Shown here: positions 1 to 9,237 of the stretch, one piece after another
Layout of the letters: every line of letters starts with the position of its first letter
Numbering within the stretch: the stretch's first letter is position 1
Source of the DNA: Xanthomonas sp. AM6
Lineage (GTDB): Bacteria > Pseudomonadota > Gammaproteobacteria > Xanthomonadales > Xanthomonadaceae
Direction of reading: 5' to 3'
Assembly (NCBI RefSeq): GCF_025665335.1
Contig: NZ_CP106869.1
Span: forward strand, 3,870,501-3,934,500
DNA: 64,000 nt
Program-made: the position numbers and the translations under genes
The notes under the pieces: generated by a model
Seen by the model: the letters and a program-made list of their open reading frames with translations, nothing else
Databases searched by the model: none
What the model was told of the DNA's origin: nothing

Positions 1-60
1 CGCGGGGGTGATGACCGCGGCGATGGCGCCGCCGAGTACGATCTGGGAAAGGGAATCCAT
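1..60 (-). CDS. Metal-dependent hydrolase, inner membrane (5' end only)
   Basis: Only the first 20 codons lie in the window; the gene runs leftward off the edge. The translation from the ATG at 60 begins MDSLSQIVLGGAIAAVI. This closely resembles the N-terminus of the YdjM/DUF457-type membrane-bound metal-dependent hydrolases, which usually begin MDSLTQ-VLGAAV. The first segment is hydrophobic, as expected for the first membrane helix of that family. The family assignment rests on this short stretch only, and the function in the cell is not known from the sequence. Confidence 0.6.
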   Translation of the reverse strand, partial: MDSLSQIVLGGAIAAVITPA

Positions 61-275
61 CGGCCGATGCTAGCAGCGATAACGCGACGGGTGCGCGGCG
101 GTGGCGGTGCTGGTGGCGGTCGCCGTGATTTTGCTCTGTTTGCGTGACCGCAGCGGCGAGCGGTTGCAGTGCAAGCGGCTGCGGCGCTCGGCCGGGATGC
201 CTCTTTTGCCAAGCGGAGTCATGGGAAAGCGCCGTCGCGACAGCGACGACCCGCCAGCTCGCGGTCGGCGAAACG

Positions 276-305
276 CAAAAGAAAGGCGCCCCACCGGGAC
301 GCCTT
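276..305 (-). terminator. Intrinsic terminator after the 328-1002 gene
   Basis: Read on the minus strand, an AAGGCG...CGCCTT stem with an inner CCC/GGG pairing and a short loop (283-305) is followed by TCTTTTG (276-282). It lies about 20 bases past the stop codon of the upstream minus-strand gene, where a terminator would be expected. Confidence 0.7.
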
Positions 306-327
306 CCCTTCCCATGCGCCGCCCGGA

Positions 328-1002
328 TCAGAATCCTTCGAAGAAGAGGGTATGGGCATCGTCGGAGGAGGTGGCCGCCGTGGCGGGGTTTTCCGATTGG
401 AAGTAGCTGATCACATCGGCCGCGATGACGCCCAGCCACTTCCAGAACCGCCCCTTCTTCTTCGCCGTGGCGCTCTCGGCCGCGAATTGACCGCTCGCGG
501 CCGCCTGCTTGGACCAGTACCGCGTGGAGTGCCTGGCCACGCTCAGCCCGCCCAGGATCAGCGCGCCGTTCTTGGAGGTGGGATCGAGCCGCGCCAAGGC
601 GTCCCGCTCCAGTTCCTCGAACTGTACCGCCGCCGCATCCAGGTCCTCGGCGTTCTCGACAATCTGATCGATCTTCACGATGAACGCGAATTCCTCGGCA
701 CTGAACCGCTGGCGCAGCCCGTCCAGATTTTCCGTCAACGGCCGCGTCGGATCGATCGCATCGATGATCGGCTGCTGCGTGGCGATGAACTGCTCCAGCG
801 GCATGCCGGGGTCGTAGCCGCACTTCTTGACCAGCACGGTCAGGGCCTCGTCGTGCGACACGTTCAGGTCCATCAGGCAGCCGAGATACATATTGTGCTG
901 GATGCCTGCCTGGTCCACGGGGTTCTCGGCCGCCAGCGCGGGGAGAGCGAGGGCACTGCCGACCAGCAGGGCGGCGGTTGCGACAAAGCGCTTCTTGTTC
1001 AT
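328..1002 (-). CDS. Secreted protein of unknown function, tandem paralogue A
   Basis: This 224-residue protein has a clear Sec signal peptide (MNKKRF followed by a hydrophobic stretch ending ALAAEN). It is a close relative of the next gene at 1131-1796; the two share long blocks such as ENPVDQAGIQHNMYLGCLMD, KKCGYDPGMPLE and SKNGALILGGLSVA. I do not recognise the family. Two conserved cysteines (in GCLMD and KKCGY) could form a disulfide in the periplasm. I chose the ATG at 1002 over the one at 1008 because the paralogue starts at the equivalent place and both have an A/G-rich Shine-Dalgarno stretch in the same position. A terminator follows, so this gene probably ends the transcript. Confidence 0.8.
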   Translation of the reverse strand: MNKKRFVATAALLVGSALALPALAAENPVDQAGIQHNMYLGCLMDLNVSHDEALTVLVKKCGYDPGMPLEQFIATQQPIIDAIDPTRPLTENLDGLRQRFSAEEFAFIVKIDQIVENAEDLDAAAVQFEELERDALARLDPTSKNGALILGGLSVARHSTRYWSKQAAASGQFAAESATAKKKGRFWKWLGVIAADVISYFQSENPATAATSSDDAHTLFFEGF

Positions 1003-1130
1003 GAGCATTCTCTTGCAATGGATGGGTGAGGTGACTCGGGTCCATGCGCAGACCTGGGCATGTGCTCACCGATGCATCGGCGCGGCGCGATGCGGTGCGG
1101 ATGACGGTGGCGCATGGGACGGCGGCCGTG

Positions 1131-1796
1131 TCAGAACACGATGTCGTAGACCGTGCTGGAGGTGGTGGCCGCGGTGACGGGGTTTTCGGTGAGCAGGAAA
1201 CCGACCACGTCCGACCCGACCACGGCCAGCCATCTCCAGAACCGCCCTTTCTTCTTCGCGGTGGTGTCGCCAGCGGCGGCCTCACCGCTCTCGGCCGCGT
1301 ACTTGGACCAGTAGCGGTTGGAGTGCTTGGCCACGCTCAGCCCGCCCAGGATTAGCGCGCCGTTCTTGGACCTGGGATCGAGCCGCACCATGGCTTCCTT
1401 CTCCAGTTCCTCGAACTGCAGCGCCGCGGCGTCCATGTCCTCGGCGTTCTCGACGATCTGGTCCATCCGCACGATGAACGAGAATTCGTAGGCGCTGAGC
1501 TGCTGGCGCAGCCCGGCCAGGTTTTCCGCCATCGGCCGGGTCGGGTCGACCGAGTCGACGATGGGCTGTTGCGTGGCGATGAACCGCTCCAGCGGCATGC
1601 CGGGGTCGTAGCCGCACTTCTTGACCGCGACGGTGAGGGCCTCGTCGGGCGAGGCATTGGCGTCCATTAGGCAGCCGAGGTACATGTTGTGCTGGATGCC
1701 TGCCTGGTCCACGGGGTTCTCGGCCGCCAGCACGGGGGCGGCGAAGGCACTGCCGGCCAGAAGGGCGGCCGTTGCGACAAAGAACTTCTTCTTCAT
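1131..1796 (-). CDS. Secreted protein of unknown function, tandem paralogue B
   Basis: A 221-residue protein with signal peptide (MKKKFFVATAALL...VLAAEN) and the same conserved core as paralogue A. The order is signal peptide, ENPVDQAGIQHN block, KKCGYDPGMP block, an acidic alpha-helical middle (around IVENAEDMDAAALQFEELE), the SKNGALILGGLSVA block and a basic AKKKGRFWRWL segment near the C-terminus. The last 20 or so residues differ most between the copies. The start at 1796 has a strong Shine-Dalgarno (GCAGGAGA); a longer reading frame upstream has no support. The 128-base gap to paralogue A suggests one transcript and a fairly recent tandem duplication. Function is unknown. Confidence 0.8.
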   Translation of the reverse strand: MKKKFFVATAALLAGSAFAAPVLAAENPVDQAGIQHNMYLGCLMDANASPDEALTVAVKKCGYDPGMPLERFIATQQPIVDSVDPTRPMAENLAGLRQQLSAYEFSFIVRMDQIVENAEDMDAAALQFEELEKEAMVRLDPRSKNGALILGGLSVAKHSNRYWSKYAAESGEAAAGDTTAKKKGRFWRWLAVVGSDVVGFLLTENPVTAATTSSTVYDIVF

Positions 1797-2166
1797 GAAC
1801 GTCTCCTGCAATGGATGGGTTGAGCTGGCCTGGTTTCCCGACGTCCCTGCACAGGCCTTCGGGCAATGAGGACAGCGCCGCATCGGCACGCGGTGCGATG
1901 CGGCGGCTTCAGGCTAGGCAGGGCTGCGGCGAGGCACGAGGGCGAAACCGGGTCGCCGCAGGAGCGAACCGGGTCGAATTGGCGAACCCAAGGGCGGGGC
2001 CCTCCCGTTGCGATCATGCGTGTCCCGGCCTGCGGCGCGGATGCCGCCATCGGAGAATCAATGCGTTACGCGGATTTGTTCCCGGTCTATACCCGCGGAC
2101 GCGCTGGCCCCCGCGTCGCCGCCGCTCTTACGCTGCAGGTCCCGTCGCTCATGTGCCGAGGCTCCG
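1797..2166. other. Intergenic region, divergent control region
   Basis: This 370-base stretch separates the start of the minus-strand paralogue pair from the start of the plus-strand gene at 2167, so it should hold both promoters. I see no convincing -35/-10 pair, repeat or small gene in it. Confidence 0.4.
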
Positions 2167-2550
2167 ATGCTCGCCTGCCGTTCCGTCCATGCCGCCATCG
2201 TCGCGGCCCTGCTGACCTTGCCCATGGCCGCCCACGGCCACGACACCCTGCCGCCGAACTGGTGCCTGGAGGAAGACCGGGAGCCGGAGATCGTCGTGAA
2301 GTTCGATTTCAACGGCGGGCAACTGCGGGAGCTGATGGACAAGTGCGGCGTGGTCGACCACGAGCAGCCGTACATGAATGCGCTGGAAACCATTGGCGCC
2401 TACTGCGACATCGTGGCGCCGTCGAAATCGGCGAAGCCGTTCATCCTCGGGCCCGATACCTTCCTGGCCAGGGACCACCACACCGCGTACCGCATGGAGC
2501 AGGGCCTGAAGGGTGCCTGTGTGGTCTGCCCGGCCAAGCGCGGACGCTGA
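2167..2550 (+). CDS. Small secreted hypothetical protein
   Basis: A 127-residue protein that begins MLACRSVHAAIVAALLTLP and has a signal peptide probably cleaved after MAAHG. The mature part has five cysteines (in NWCLEE, DKCGV, AYCDI and the final CVVC), so a disulfide-bonded periplasmic or secreted protein is likely. I do not recognise the family. The ATG at 2167 was chosen because it begins the signal peptide and has GAGG about ten bases upstream; the open frame extends further upstream without signal-peptide character. It converges with the TPR/PAS gene, whose stop is only 25 bases away. Confidence 0.65.
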   Translation: MLACRSVHAAIVAALLTLPMAAHGHDTLPPNWCLEEDREPEIVVKFDFNGGQLRELMDKCGVVDHEQPYMNALETIGAYCDIVAPSKSAKPFILGPDTFLARDHHTAYRMEQGLKGACVVCPAKRGR

Positions 2551-2575
2551 CCGGCCGGTGAGGAACGCCCCGCCG

Positions 2576-4831
2576 TCAGACGAGCGCGTCCCGGCGGGTA
2601 TAGGCCAGCACCGCGTCGACCCGGGACTGCAGCGCGGCGCGCGTGTCCGCCGGCAATCCGTCGCAGTGCGCGAGCACGAAATAGGCCGAACGCAGCACAT
2701 CCCGCCAGCGCGGGTTGCTTGGCAACTTGGAGACGGCCAGATAGCGCTCCATCGCACGCGCGCGCAGGCGGCCGTCGTCGATGTTCACGCGCCAGATCCG
2801 GCTGCGCTCGGCCAGTTCCAGCCGGCCGGTCCCGGTGGCCCGTTCCCAGGCGTCGATGACCGCCAGCATGAGTTCGACCAGCGTGCGCCGGAACGCGTCG
2901 CGCATCGCAGGCGCGGCGGCGCCCTCCTCCTGCTCCGCGGCCTGCCCGGTGTCCGCGGCCGCATCGCTGCCGCGTTCCTGCAGGGCGAGGACGACCAGGC
3001 CGTCGCCTCCCGTCCAGGGTTCGAGCGTTGCGAGCAGCGCGCCGCCATGCTGGGCGACGAACGCGATGCGCTGCCCCGCGCTGTCCTCCATCCGCTCCAG
3101 CGCCGACTGCAGCGCGGGACGATCGGCTTCGGCCGCGAAGGCGGACACCGCCTGTCCCACTGGCTCGGCATCGTCTGCGCCGCCGAGCCGAAGGCGTCCG
3201 GCGCGATTGGCGACCAGGACCTGCCCTTCGGCATCGAGCAGGCACACCGCATCCTCGCGGCTGTCGAGCAGCGTCTGCAGCAGGTTGCGATCCTCGGCCA
3301 GCGCGTCCGCCTCGCGCCGGTAGCGGGCGAGCTTCTCCTCGTGGCGGACCCGCCGCGCAGCTTCCAGCAGGCGTTCGCGTTGCCGGCGCCGCTGCAGCAA
3401 CAGCCACACGCCGAGCGCCGCCGCGACGCCGGACACCAGCACGAGCCAGAGCAGCAGCGTGCGTTGCCGCAGCTGGGCCTTGCGCAGGCGGTTCTCGCTT
3501 TCCAGCTGGGCGATGGTGCGCTGCTGTTCCGCGGTTTCGAAGCGGATCCGCAACCAGTCCAGCTGGCGGTCGTGCTGCGCGCGCACCAGCGCGGTGGCTT
3601 CCGCGTTCGCGCGCCGCAGCGTGGCGTTGGCCGCCACCGCGTCGCCCGTGCTTTCCTGCAGCCGCGCCAGCTCCTCCAGCAGCGGCACCCGCACCGGATC
3701 GCCGCTGGCGGCCGATGCCAGCGCCTCGCGCAGCCGCGCCGCGGCGGCGGCGGCGTTGCCTTCGAGCCGCGTCGTGCGCGCCATCTGCAGCTGCAACGCC
3801 GAAGGCAGCGGCAGCTTCCACGCATCGGCCAGCGCCAGCGCGCTGGAACTCCAGCGCCGCGCCTGCGGCACGTCGCCCAACGCCAGCGCCGCGCGGATCA
3901 GGCCGTCATGGACCCGCAGCTCATAGACCCGGCGGCCCTTCTCGCGGTAGACGGCCAGAGCCTCCTGCAGCCAGGCCAGCGCCTGGCGCGTCTCGCCGCC
4001 GTCGAGCGCCAGCTCGGCCATGGTCTCCTGCACATGCGCCGCCTCGATGGCGTCGCCCTTCGCGCGGTTGGCGGCGAGCGCATCGCGGTAGTAGCGCATC
4101 GCGGTGCCGGGCTCGCGCAATTCGCGATACACGTCGGCGATGTTGTTGAGCACGGACGCCGCGACTTCGCCCTGGGTACGCTGGATCCCGAGGCTGACCG
4201 TCATATTGCGCAGGGCGCCGCGGAAATCGCCGAGACGGCGCAGCGCCGCGCCCACGTTGTTCAGATCGCGCGCCTCCGCCCCGCGATCGCCGAGCCCCCT
4301 GGACAGCGTGGCCGCGCACTCGAACCGCTCGAGCGCCTGCGCAATGCGTTCGCGGCGAAATTCGAGAATGCCGCGGCGGCGCGTGAGTTCGTAGCGCAAG
4401 CGCTCGTCGCCGTCGCCGCCTTCGCCGATGGTGGCGTCGGCGCAGTCCAGCGCCTGCTCGGCGGCCTCGAAGCGGCCAGCGTCGAGGCGGTCCTTGGCGT
4501 GCGCGAACAGCGCTTCCACCCGCGCGCCGCGCGCTGTTTCCGACGGCGAAAGCCCGACATGCCGGATGCAAAGCGCCGCATCCGGAAGCGTGCGCGCCGC
4601 CCTGTCATCCGGGCAGCCGGACACCGTGTTTCCCGCGATCGAGGTACCGTTCGCCACGAGCAGGATGAGCGCGCAGCACAGTCCGAGGCTTGCCTGGCGC
4701 CGCGCGCTTGCAGTCGCGGCGGGCGTATAGACGACGATGCCGGAAGGGGCTGGCGCGATCGGGCTCAACCCGTTCCACGCGGACCGCAACGACCGGCCGG
4801 ACGACTCCTTCCCTGGCTTCACTTTCTCCAT
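2576..4831 (-). CDS. TPR-repeat membrane protein with PAS-like domain
   Basis: A 751-residue predicted signalling protein. A hydrophobic segment near residues 47-67 suggests export, followed by a periplasmic TPR region (about 110-440) with repeat signatures such as RDLNNVGAALRRLGDF and ASVLNNIADVYRELREP. A second membrane helix lies at about 455-478 (LLLWLVLVSGVAAALG), then a basic coiled-coil linker and a PAS-like domain from about 510 (DSREDAVCLLDAEGQVLVAN). The last 110 residues form a helical domain (AFRRTLVELMLAVIDAW through LAVSKLPSNPRWRDVLRSAYFVL) that I do not recognise. I see no HATPase, GGDEF or HTH motif. The ATG at 4831 was preferred to a TTG at 4894; the start is uncertain. It probably senses a periplasmic ligand, but its output is unknown. 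Confidence 0.75.
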   Translation of the reverse strand: MEKVKPGKESSGRSLRSAWNGLSPIAPAPSGIVVYTPAATASARRQASLGLCCALILLVANGTSIAGNTVSGCPDDRAARTLPDAALCIRHVGLSPSETARGARVEALFAHAKDRLDAGRFEAAEQALDCADATIGEGGDGDERLRYELTRRRGILEFRRERIAQALERFECAATLSRGLGDRGAEARDLNNVGAALRRLGDFRGALRNMTVSLGIQRTQGEVAASVLNNIADVYRELREPGTAMRYYRDALAANRAKGDAIEAAHVQETMAELALDGGETRQALAWLQEALAVYREKGRRVYELRVHDGLIRAALALGDVPQARRWSSSALALADAWKLPLPSALQLQMARTTRLEGNAAAAAARLREALASAASGDPVRVPLLEELARLQESTGDAVAANATLRRANAEATALVRAQHDRQLDWLRIRFETAEQQRTIAQLESENRLRKAQLRQRTLLLWLVLVSGVAAALGVWLLLQRRRQRERLLEAARRVRHEEKLARYRREADALAEDRNLLQTLLDSREDAVCLLDAEGQVLVANRAGRLRLGGADDAEPVGQAVSAFAAEADRPALQSALERMEDSAGQRIAFVAQHGGALLATLEPWTGGDGLVVLALQERGSDAAADTGQAAEQEEGAAAPAMRDAFRRTLVELMLAVIDAWERATGTGRLELAERSRIWRVNIDDGRLRARAMERYLAVSKLPSNPRWRDVLRSAYFVLAHCDGLPADTRAALQSRVDAVLAYTRRDALV

Positions 4832-5196
4832 GACCCCCGACGTGATCGAGATGCGACGCGCTTGCGCGGCGGCGCCGTTGGTCAGTGCGGGCAACCAGGC
4901 CCGATCGTGGAGTCCTGACCGGGTTTGCCGCTCCGAAGGAACGCAGTAGACCCGATGGAGTGCATGCCGATCAAGCGCATGCCGCGCTCACGGCTGCGGC
5001 GCGTCGATTGCGGAATGTCCATCACACCGCGATGTTCGACGTCCTTCCAGCGCGCGCACCGGCTGGCCAATCTGGCGGTCGGCCGCGGCGGCACCCGCCG
5101 CCGGCGCAAGCGCTCGGCAAGAAGCGCGCAGGTTCGGCCGCATGCGCCGCCGAAGCACTCATCCGGCACTGCGTCGTATCGCGGGAACCGCCGGCG
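4832..5196. other. Intergenic region with no recognised feature
   Basis: This 365-base stretch lies between the start of the TPR/PAS gene and the stop of the metallophosphoesterase gene, both on the minus strand. Short open frames here have no signal peptide, domain or ribosome-binding site that I would trust. It should contain the promoter of the TPR/PAS gene, but I cannot point to it. Confidence 0.4.
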
Positions 5197-6015
5197 TCAG
5201 GCCGCCCGCGGCCAGGCGCTCTCCTGGGCCAGCCGCAGGCGCGGCGGCAGTTCGGTCAGCACCTCGCCGCGATGCGAAAGCAGGCGCAGGGTACCGTCGG
5301 CCTCTTCCGCGAGCGCGGTGAGGCTTTCGACCCAGTCGCCGTCGTTGGCGTAGACCAGGCCGTCGCGCTCGAACAGGCCGGCGCGGTGCACGTGGCCGCA
5401 GACCACGCCGTCCAGGCCGCGGCGGCGCGCGTCGGACAGGCCGGCGTCGACGAAGCGTTCGATGTAGCGTTCGGCGGCGCTGCTCTGCCGCTTCAGGTAG
5501 TCGGCCAGCGACCAGTAGCGCATGCCGAAGCGGCGGCGCACGCGGTTGGTCAGCTGGTTGCCGGTGAGGATGCGGTAGTACAGCCAGTCGCCGAACTTCT
5601 CCTGCAGGCCGCCGAACTGGGTGACCGCGTCGTAGTCGTCGCCGTGCACCACCAGCAGCCGGCGCCCGTCGGCGGTCTCGTGCACCGCGCGCCGGCGCAC
5701 CTGCATCGCCGGCAGCGCCAGGCCGCAGAAGCGGCGGATCGGGCGGTCGTGGTTGCCGGGCACGTAGATCAGTTCGGTACCGCTGCGCGCCAGCGCATGC
5801 AGCGCGTCGATCACGCGCTGGTGCGCTGCGCCCCATACCGCGCGGCGCTGCGCCATCCACCAGAAGTCGACGATGTCGCCGACCAGGTACAGCTGCCTGC
5901 AGTGCAGGCCGCCGAGGAAATCGGCCAGCTCGCGCGCATGGCAATGCGGCGCGCCCAGATGCACGTCGGACACGAACACCGCGCGGCGCGGGGACAAGCT
6001 GCTCACCTTGTTCAT
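5197..6015 (-). CDS. LpxH-like metallophosphoesterase
   Basis: A 272-residue calcineurin-type phosphoesterase. The metal-binding motifs are in order: DVH (D17, H19), GDIVD (D47), GNHD (N88, H89), VHGD (H124) and GHVH (H208, H210). Spacing and the GDIVDFWW motif resemble the LpxH/YbbF branch, which hydrolyses UDP-2,3-diacylglucosamine in lipid A synthesis, but xanthomonads may carry a separate LpxH, so the substrate is uncertain. The start ATG overlaps the stop of the upstream acyltransferase gene by four bases (ATGA), so the two are translationally coupled. A role on a membrane lipid or its precursor is therefore a reasonable inference. There is no signal peptide; it should be cytoplasmic or membrane-peripheral. 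Confidence 0.8.
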   Translation of the reverse strand: MNKVSSLSPRRAVFVSDVHLGAPHCHARELADFLGGLHCRQLYLVGDIVDFWWMAQRRAVWGAAHQRVIDALHALARSGTELIYVPGNHDRPIRRFCGLALPAMQVRRRAVHETADGRRLLVVHGDDYDAVTQFGGLQEKFGDWLYYRILTGNQLTNRVRRRFGMRYWSLADYLKRQSSAAERYIERFVDAGLSDARRRGLDGVVCGHVHRAGLFERDGLVYANDGDWVESLTALAEEADGTLRLLSHRGEVLTELPPRLRLAQESAWPRAA

Positions 6016-7730
6016 GCCATCACCTCTGCTTCGCTGCGGGGCCGTTCCAGGTAGCGCATGCGCTTCTTGCTGCGGATGCGCTGCAGATCCAGTTCGATCA
6101 GGCCGTCGACCGCGTCGTTGAACGCCGGGTCCACGCCGAAGGCGAGGAAGCGCGCGCCGCCGGGCTCGCACAGTTCGGTGTATTGCTTGTAGAGCATCGG
6201 CACCGCCGCGCCGAGCGCGTCGAGGTTGCCCTTGAGCACCTTGAACGCGGTGTCCGCGTCCAGCGCGTCGAACGCCGGCGGCGCCTGCGAATAGTCGAAC
6301 GGCCGCGCCGAAGCGGCCTCGCCCAGCGCATCGCCGTAGTAGCGCGCGTAGTAGGCCACGATCTGCTCGCGCGCCTGCCGCGGCAGCGCCGCGCTGATCG
6401 AGACCGCGCCGTACAGGTAGCGCACCTGCGGGTAGTCGCGCAGGTAGGCGCCGATGCCCTGCCACAGGTAGTCGATGCTGCGGCTGCCCCAGTAGTCGGG
6501 CACCACGAAGCTGCGCCCCAGTTCCATGCCGGCGGCGATGCGCGGCAGCAGCGCTTCGCCGTAGCGGAACAGCCCGGCGGTGTAGAAGCCGGCCAGGCCG
6601 CGTTCGGCCAGCACCGGCGCGCCGCGGGCCACGCGGTAGGCGCCGACCACGCGCGCGGCGGCGCCGTCCCACAGCACGATGTGGTCGTACCAGGTGTCGT
6701 AGTCGTCCAGGTCCAGGCGCCGGCCGGTGCCCTCGCCCACCGCGCGGAAGGTCAGCTCGCGCAGGCGGCCGATCTCGCGCAGCAGCGCCGAGCCGGCGCG
6801 CAGCCGCCCGACCCGGATCTGCTTGCCGTCCAGGGTCTGGCCCAGGCTGCGCAGCGTGGCGAACTCCGCCGCCACCGCGGCCGGGTCCTCCGCCTGCACC
6901 AGCGGCTCTTCGCTCGGCGCGGGCGCGCTGGCGCCGGCGCGGCCCAGCGCGTACAGCTCGCGGCGCAGGCCGCGCATCAGTTCGGCGTCGGACTGGCCTT
7001 GCGGCAGCGCGCGGGCACGGCCCAGGCTCAGGCCGATGCGGCGCTCGCGGCGGGCGAACATCTCGCGCGCCAGCAAGGCGGTGCCGGCCGGCTTGAACAG
7101 CGCCGAGGCGCCGTAGAACAGCGCCGAGTTGCGCGCGTGGATGCGCACCGGCAGCACCGGCGTGGCGGTGCGCAGCGCGAAGCGGGTGAAGCCGCGGCGC
7201 CAGCGCCCGTCGGCCACCCCGCCCCAGCCCAGCCGCGACACTTCGCCGGCCGGGAACACGATCACGCACTGCTCCTGCTCCAGCGCCTGCTCGATCGCGC
7301 GCACGCTGGCCGGCGACGGCGCGCCGCCGAGGATGCGCACCGGCAGCAGCAGCTCGCGCAGGCCTTCCAGCGCCCACAGGAAATCGTTGGCGACGATCTT
7401 GACGTCGCGGCGCACCTGGCCCACGCAATCCAGCAGCGCCAGCGCGTCGAGCGCGCCGGAAGGGTGGTTGGCCACGATCAGCAGGCGCCCGCGCGCCGGG
7501 ATGCACTCGGCCGGGCTCGGCGCCACCGCGTAGCGCGCCTGCAGGAAATCCAGCCCGGCCTGGACCAGGGCGAAGCCGCGCAGCTCGTGGCTGGCGTCCA
7601 GGAATGCGTCCAGCGCGTCCAGGCCCGACCACTTCTGCAGGCCGCGCAGCAGCGGCCGCACCAGCCGCGAGCGGCGGCCGGCGAACCAGTGCGGGTAGCG
7701 ATCCTGCAGACGACGTTCGAGTGCGAGCAC
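6012..7730 (-). CDS. Two-domain acyltransferase, OlsF-like (ornithine lipid synthesis)
   Basis: A 572-residue protein with two acyl-transfer domains. The N-terminal half is a PlsC-type lysophospholipid acyltransferase with NHPSGALD (H89, D95) and FPAGE at about 158. The C-terminal half, from about residue 290, is the hemolysin/GNAT-like family seen in OlsB (LRELTFRAVGEGTGRRLD, then YDTWYDH). This domain pair in one chain is the arrangement of OlsF, which first N-acylates ornithine and then O-acylates the product. That assignment is inference from domain order. The GTG at 7730 is preferred because AGGGGG lies about seven bases upstream; a TTG at 7790 would add 20 unlikely residues. It overlaps the metallophosphoesterase by four bases and is divergent from metK. 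Confidence 0.75.
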   Translation of the reverse strand: MLALERRLQDRYPHWFAGRRSRLVRPLLRGLQKWSGLDALDAFLDASHELRGFALVQAGLDFLQARYAVAPSPAECIPARGRLLIVANHPSGALDALALLDCVGQVRRDVKIVANDFLWALEGLRELLLPVRILGGAPSPASVRAIEQALEQEQCVIVFPAGEVSRLGWGGVADGRWRRGFTRFALRTATPVLPVRIHARNSALFYGASALFKPAGTALLAREMFARRERRIGLSLGRARALPQGQSDAELMRGLRRELYALGRAGASAPAPSEEPLVQAEDPAAVAAEFATLRSLGQTLDGKQIRVGRLRAGSALLREIGRLRELTFRAVGEGTGRRLDLDDYDTWYDHIVLWDGAAARVVGAYRVARGAPVLAERGLAGFYTAGLFRYGEALLPRIAAGMELGRSFVVPDYWGSRSIDYLWQGIGAYLRDYPQVRYLYGAVSISAALPRQAREQIVAYYARYYGDALGEAASARPFDYSQAPPAFDALDADTAFKVLKGNLDALGAAVPMLYKQYTELCEPGGARFLAFGVDPAFNDAVDGLIELDLQRIRSKKRMRYLERPRSEAEVMA

Positions 7731-7935
7731 GGCAAGCCCCCTTGCTGACTGCGCACAGCTTCGGCGCCCGCGGCGACACCGATCTTGCAATATGACTACG
7801 GCAAGGTGACGGCGGCGGCCCCGCCGGCTGACCGGTTAACCTTGCCCAACCCCGCCAGGGGCACAATGCACAGCGCCCCGCGCCCGTGTATTATGCGCGT
7901 CCATCTTTTCATCCGAATACAAGGATATAGCCGCG

Positions 7936-9147
7936 ATGTCCAGCTATCTCTTCACCTCCGAGTCGGTCTCCGAAGGCCACCCGGACAAGATCGCCGATCA
8001 GATTTCCGACGCGGTGCTCGATGCCATCCTGACCCAGGACAAGCGCGCGCGCGTGGCCTGCGAAACGCTGGTCAAGACCGGCGTGGCGATCGTCGCCGGC
8101 GAAATCACCACCAGCGCCTGGATCGACCTGGAGGCGCTGACCCGCAAGGTGATCCTGGACATCGGCTACAACAGCTCCGAGGTCGGCTTCGACGGCGAGA
8201 CCTGCGGCGTGCTCAACCTGATCGGCAAGCAGTCGCCGGACATCAACCAGGGCGTGGACCGCAAGAAGCCCGAGGAACAGGGCGCCGGCGACCAGGGCCT
8301 GATGTTCGGCTACGCCACCCGCGAGACCGACAGCTTCATGCCGGCGGCGATCCACCTCTCGCACCGCCTGGTCGAGCAGCAGGCCAAGGTCCGCAAGAAG
8401 AAGAACTCGCCGCTGGCGTGGCTGCGCCCGGACGCCAAGAGCCAGGTCACCCTGCGCTACGAAGACGGCGTGGCGACCGCGATCGACGCGGTGGTGCTGT
8501 CCACCCAGCACGACCCGGACATCAAGCAGAAGCACCTGATCGAGGCCGTGCGCGAGGAAATCCTCAAGCCGGTGCTGCCGGCCAAGTGGCTGCACAAGGG
8601 CACCAAGTTCCACATCAACCCGACCGGCAAGTTCGTGATCGGCGGGCCGGTGGGCGACTGCGGCCTGACCGGGCGCAAGATCATCGTCGACACCTACGGC
8701 GGCTGGGCGCGCCACGGCGGCGGCGCGTTCTCCGGCAAGGATCCGTCCAAGGTCGACCGTTCGGCCGCCTACGCGGCGCGCTACGTGGCCAAGAACGTGG
8801 TCGCCGCGGGCCTGGCCGACCGTTGCGAAGTGCAGGTCTCCTACGCCATCGGCGTGGCCGAGCCGACCTCGATCTCGGTCACCACCTTCGGCACCGGCAA
8901 GATCGCCGACGACAAGATCGAGAAGCTGATCCGCAAGCACTTCGACCTGCGTCCGTTCGGCATCATCCAGATGCTCGACCTGATCCACCCGATGTACCAG
9001 CAGACCGCCTCGTACGGCCACTTCGGCCGCACCCCGAAGGCGTTCACCTACACCGACGGCACCGGCGCGCAGCATGCCGCCACCGCCTTCTCGTGGGAGA
9101 AGACCGACCGCGCCGACGCGCTGCGCGCGGACGCGAAGCTGAAGTAA
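7936..9147 (+). CDS. metK: S-adenosylmethionine synthetase
   Basis: MetK makes S-adenosylmethionine from methionine and ATP, releasing phosphate and pyrophosphate; it acts as a cytoplasmic tetramer. The 403-residue product has the family motifs: GHPDK (14-18), [19 protein letters not shown] and the glycine-rich [20 protein letters not shown] loop. Length is slightly above the E. coli enzyme. The ATG at 7936 follows AAGGA at a long but acceptable distance. The gene stands alone and ends in a textbook terminator. With ahcY and metF in the same window, three of the activated-methyl-cycle genes are within 36 kb but not in one operon. I see no SAM riboswitch in its leader. Confidence 0.98.
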   Translation: MSSYLFTSESVSEGHPDKIADQISDAVLDAILTQDKRARVACETLVKTGVAIVAGEITTSAWIDLEALTRKVILDIGYNSSEVGFDGETCGVLNLIGKQSPDINQGVDRKKPEEQGAGDQGLMFGYATRETDSFMPAAIHLSHRLVEQQAKVRKKKNSPLAWLRPDAKSQVTLRYEDGVATAIDAVVLSTQHDPDIKQKHLIEAVREEILKPVLPAKWLHKGTKFHINPTGKFVIGGPVGDCGLTGRKIIVDTYGGWARHGGGAFSGKDPSKVDRSAAYAARYVAKNVVAAGLADRCEVQVSYAIGVAEPTSISVTTFGTGKIADDKIEKLIRKHFDLRPFGIIQMLDLIHPMYQQTASYGHFGRTPKAFTYTDGTGAQHAATAFSWEKTDRADALRADAKLK

Positions 9148-9173
9148 GCCGGCTCGCCCGCGCTTGCATGGAA

Positions 9174-9201
9174 ACGGGCCGCATTGCGGCCCGTTTTTTT
9201 T
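9174..9201 (+). terminator. Intrinsic terminator of metK
   Basis: A perfect nine-base-pair stem ACGGGCCGC / GCGGCCCGT with an ATT loop (9174-9194) is followed by a run of eight T. It begins 27 bases after the metK stop. Confidence 0.95.
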
Positions 9202-9237
9202 ATGCAGGTCCAGTTTGCGCTGCGACCTGCCGAGCGC

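Noticed and set aside
7801-7935. Possible SAM riboswitch in the metK leader
   Set aside because: The leader is short and I see none of the conserved cores of the SAM riboswitch classes I know; only AT-rich TATTAT near 7889 stands out.
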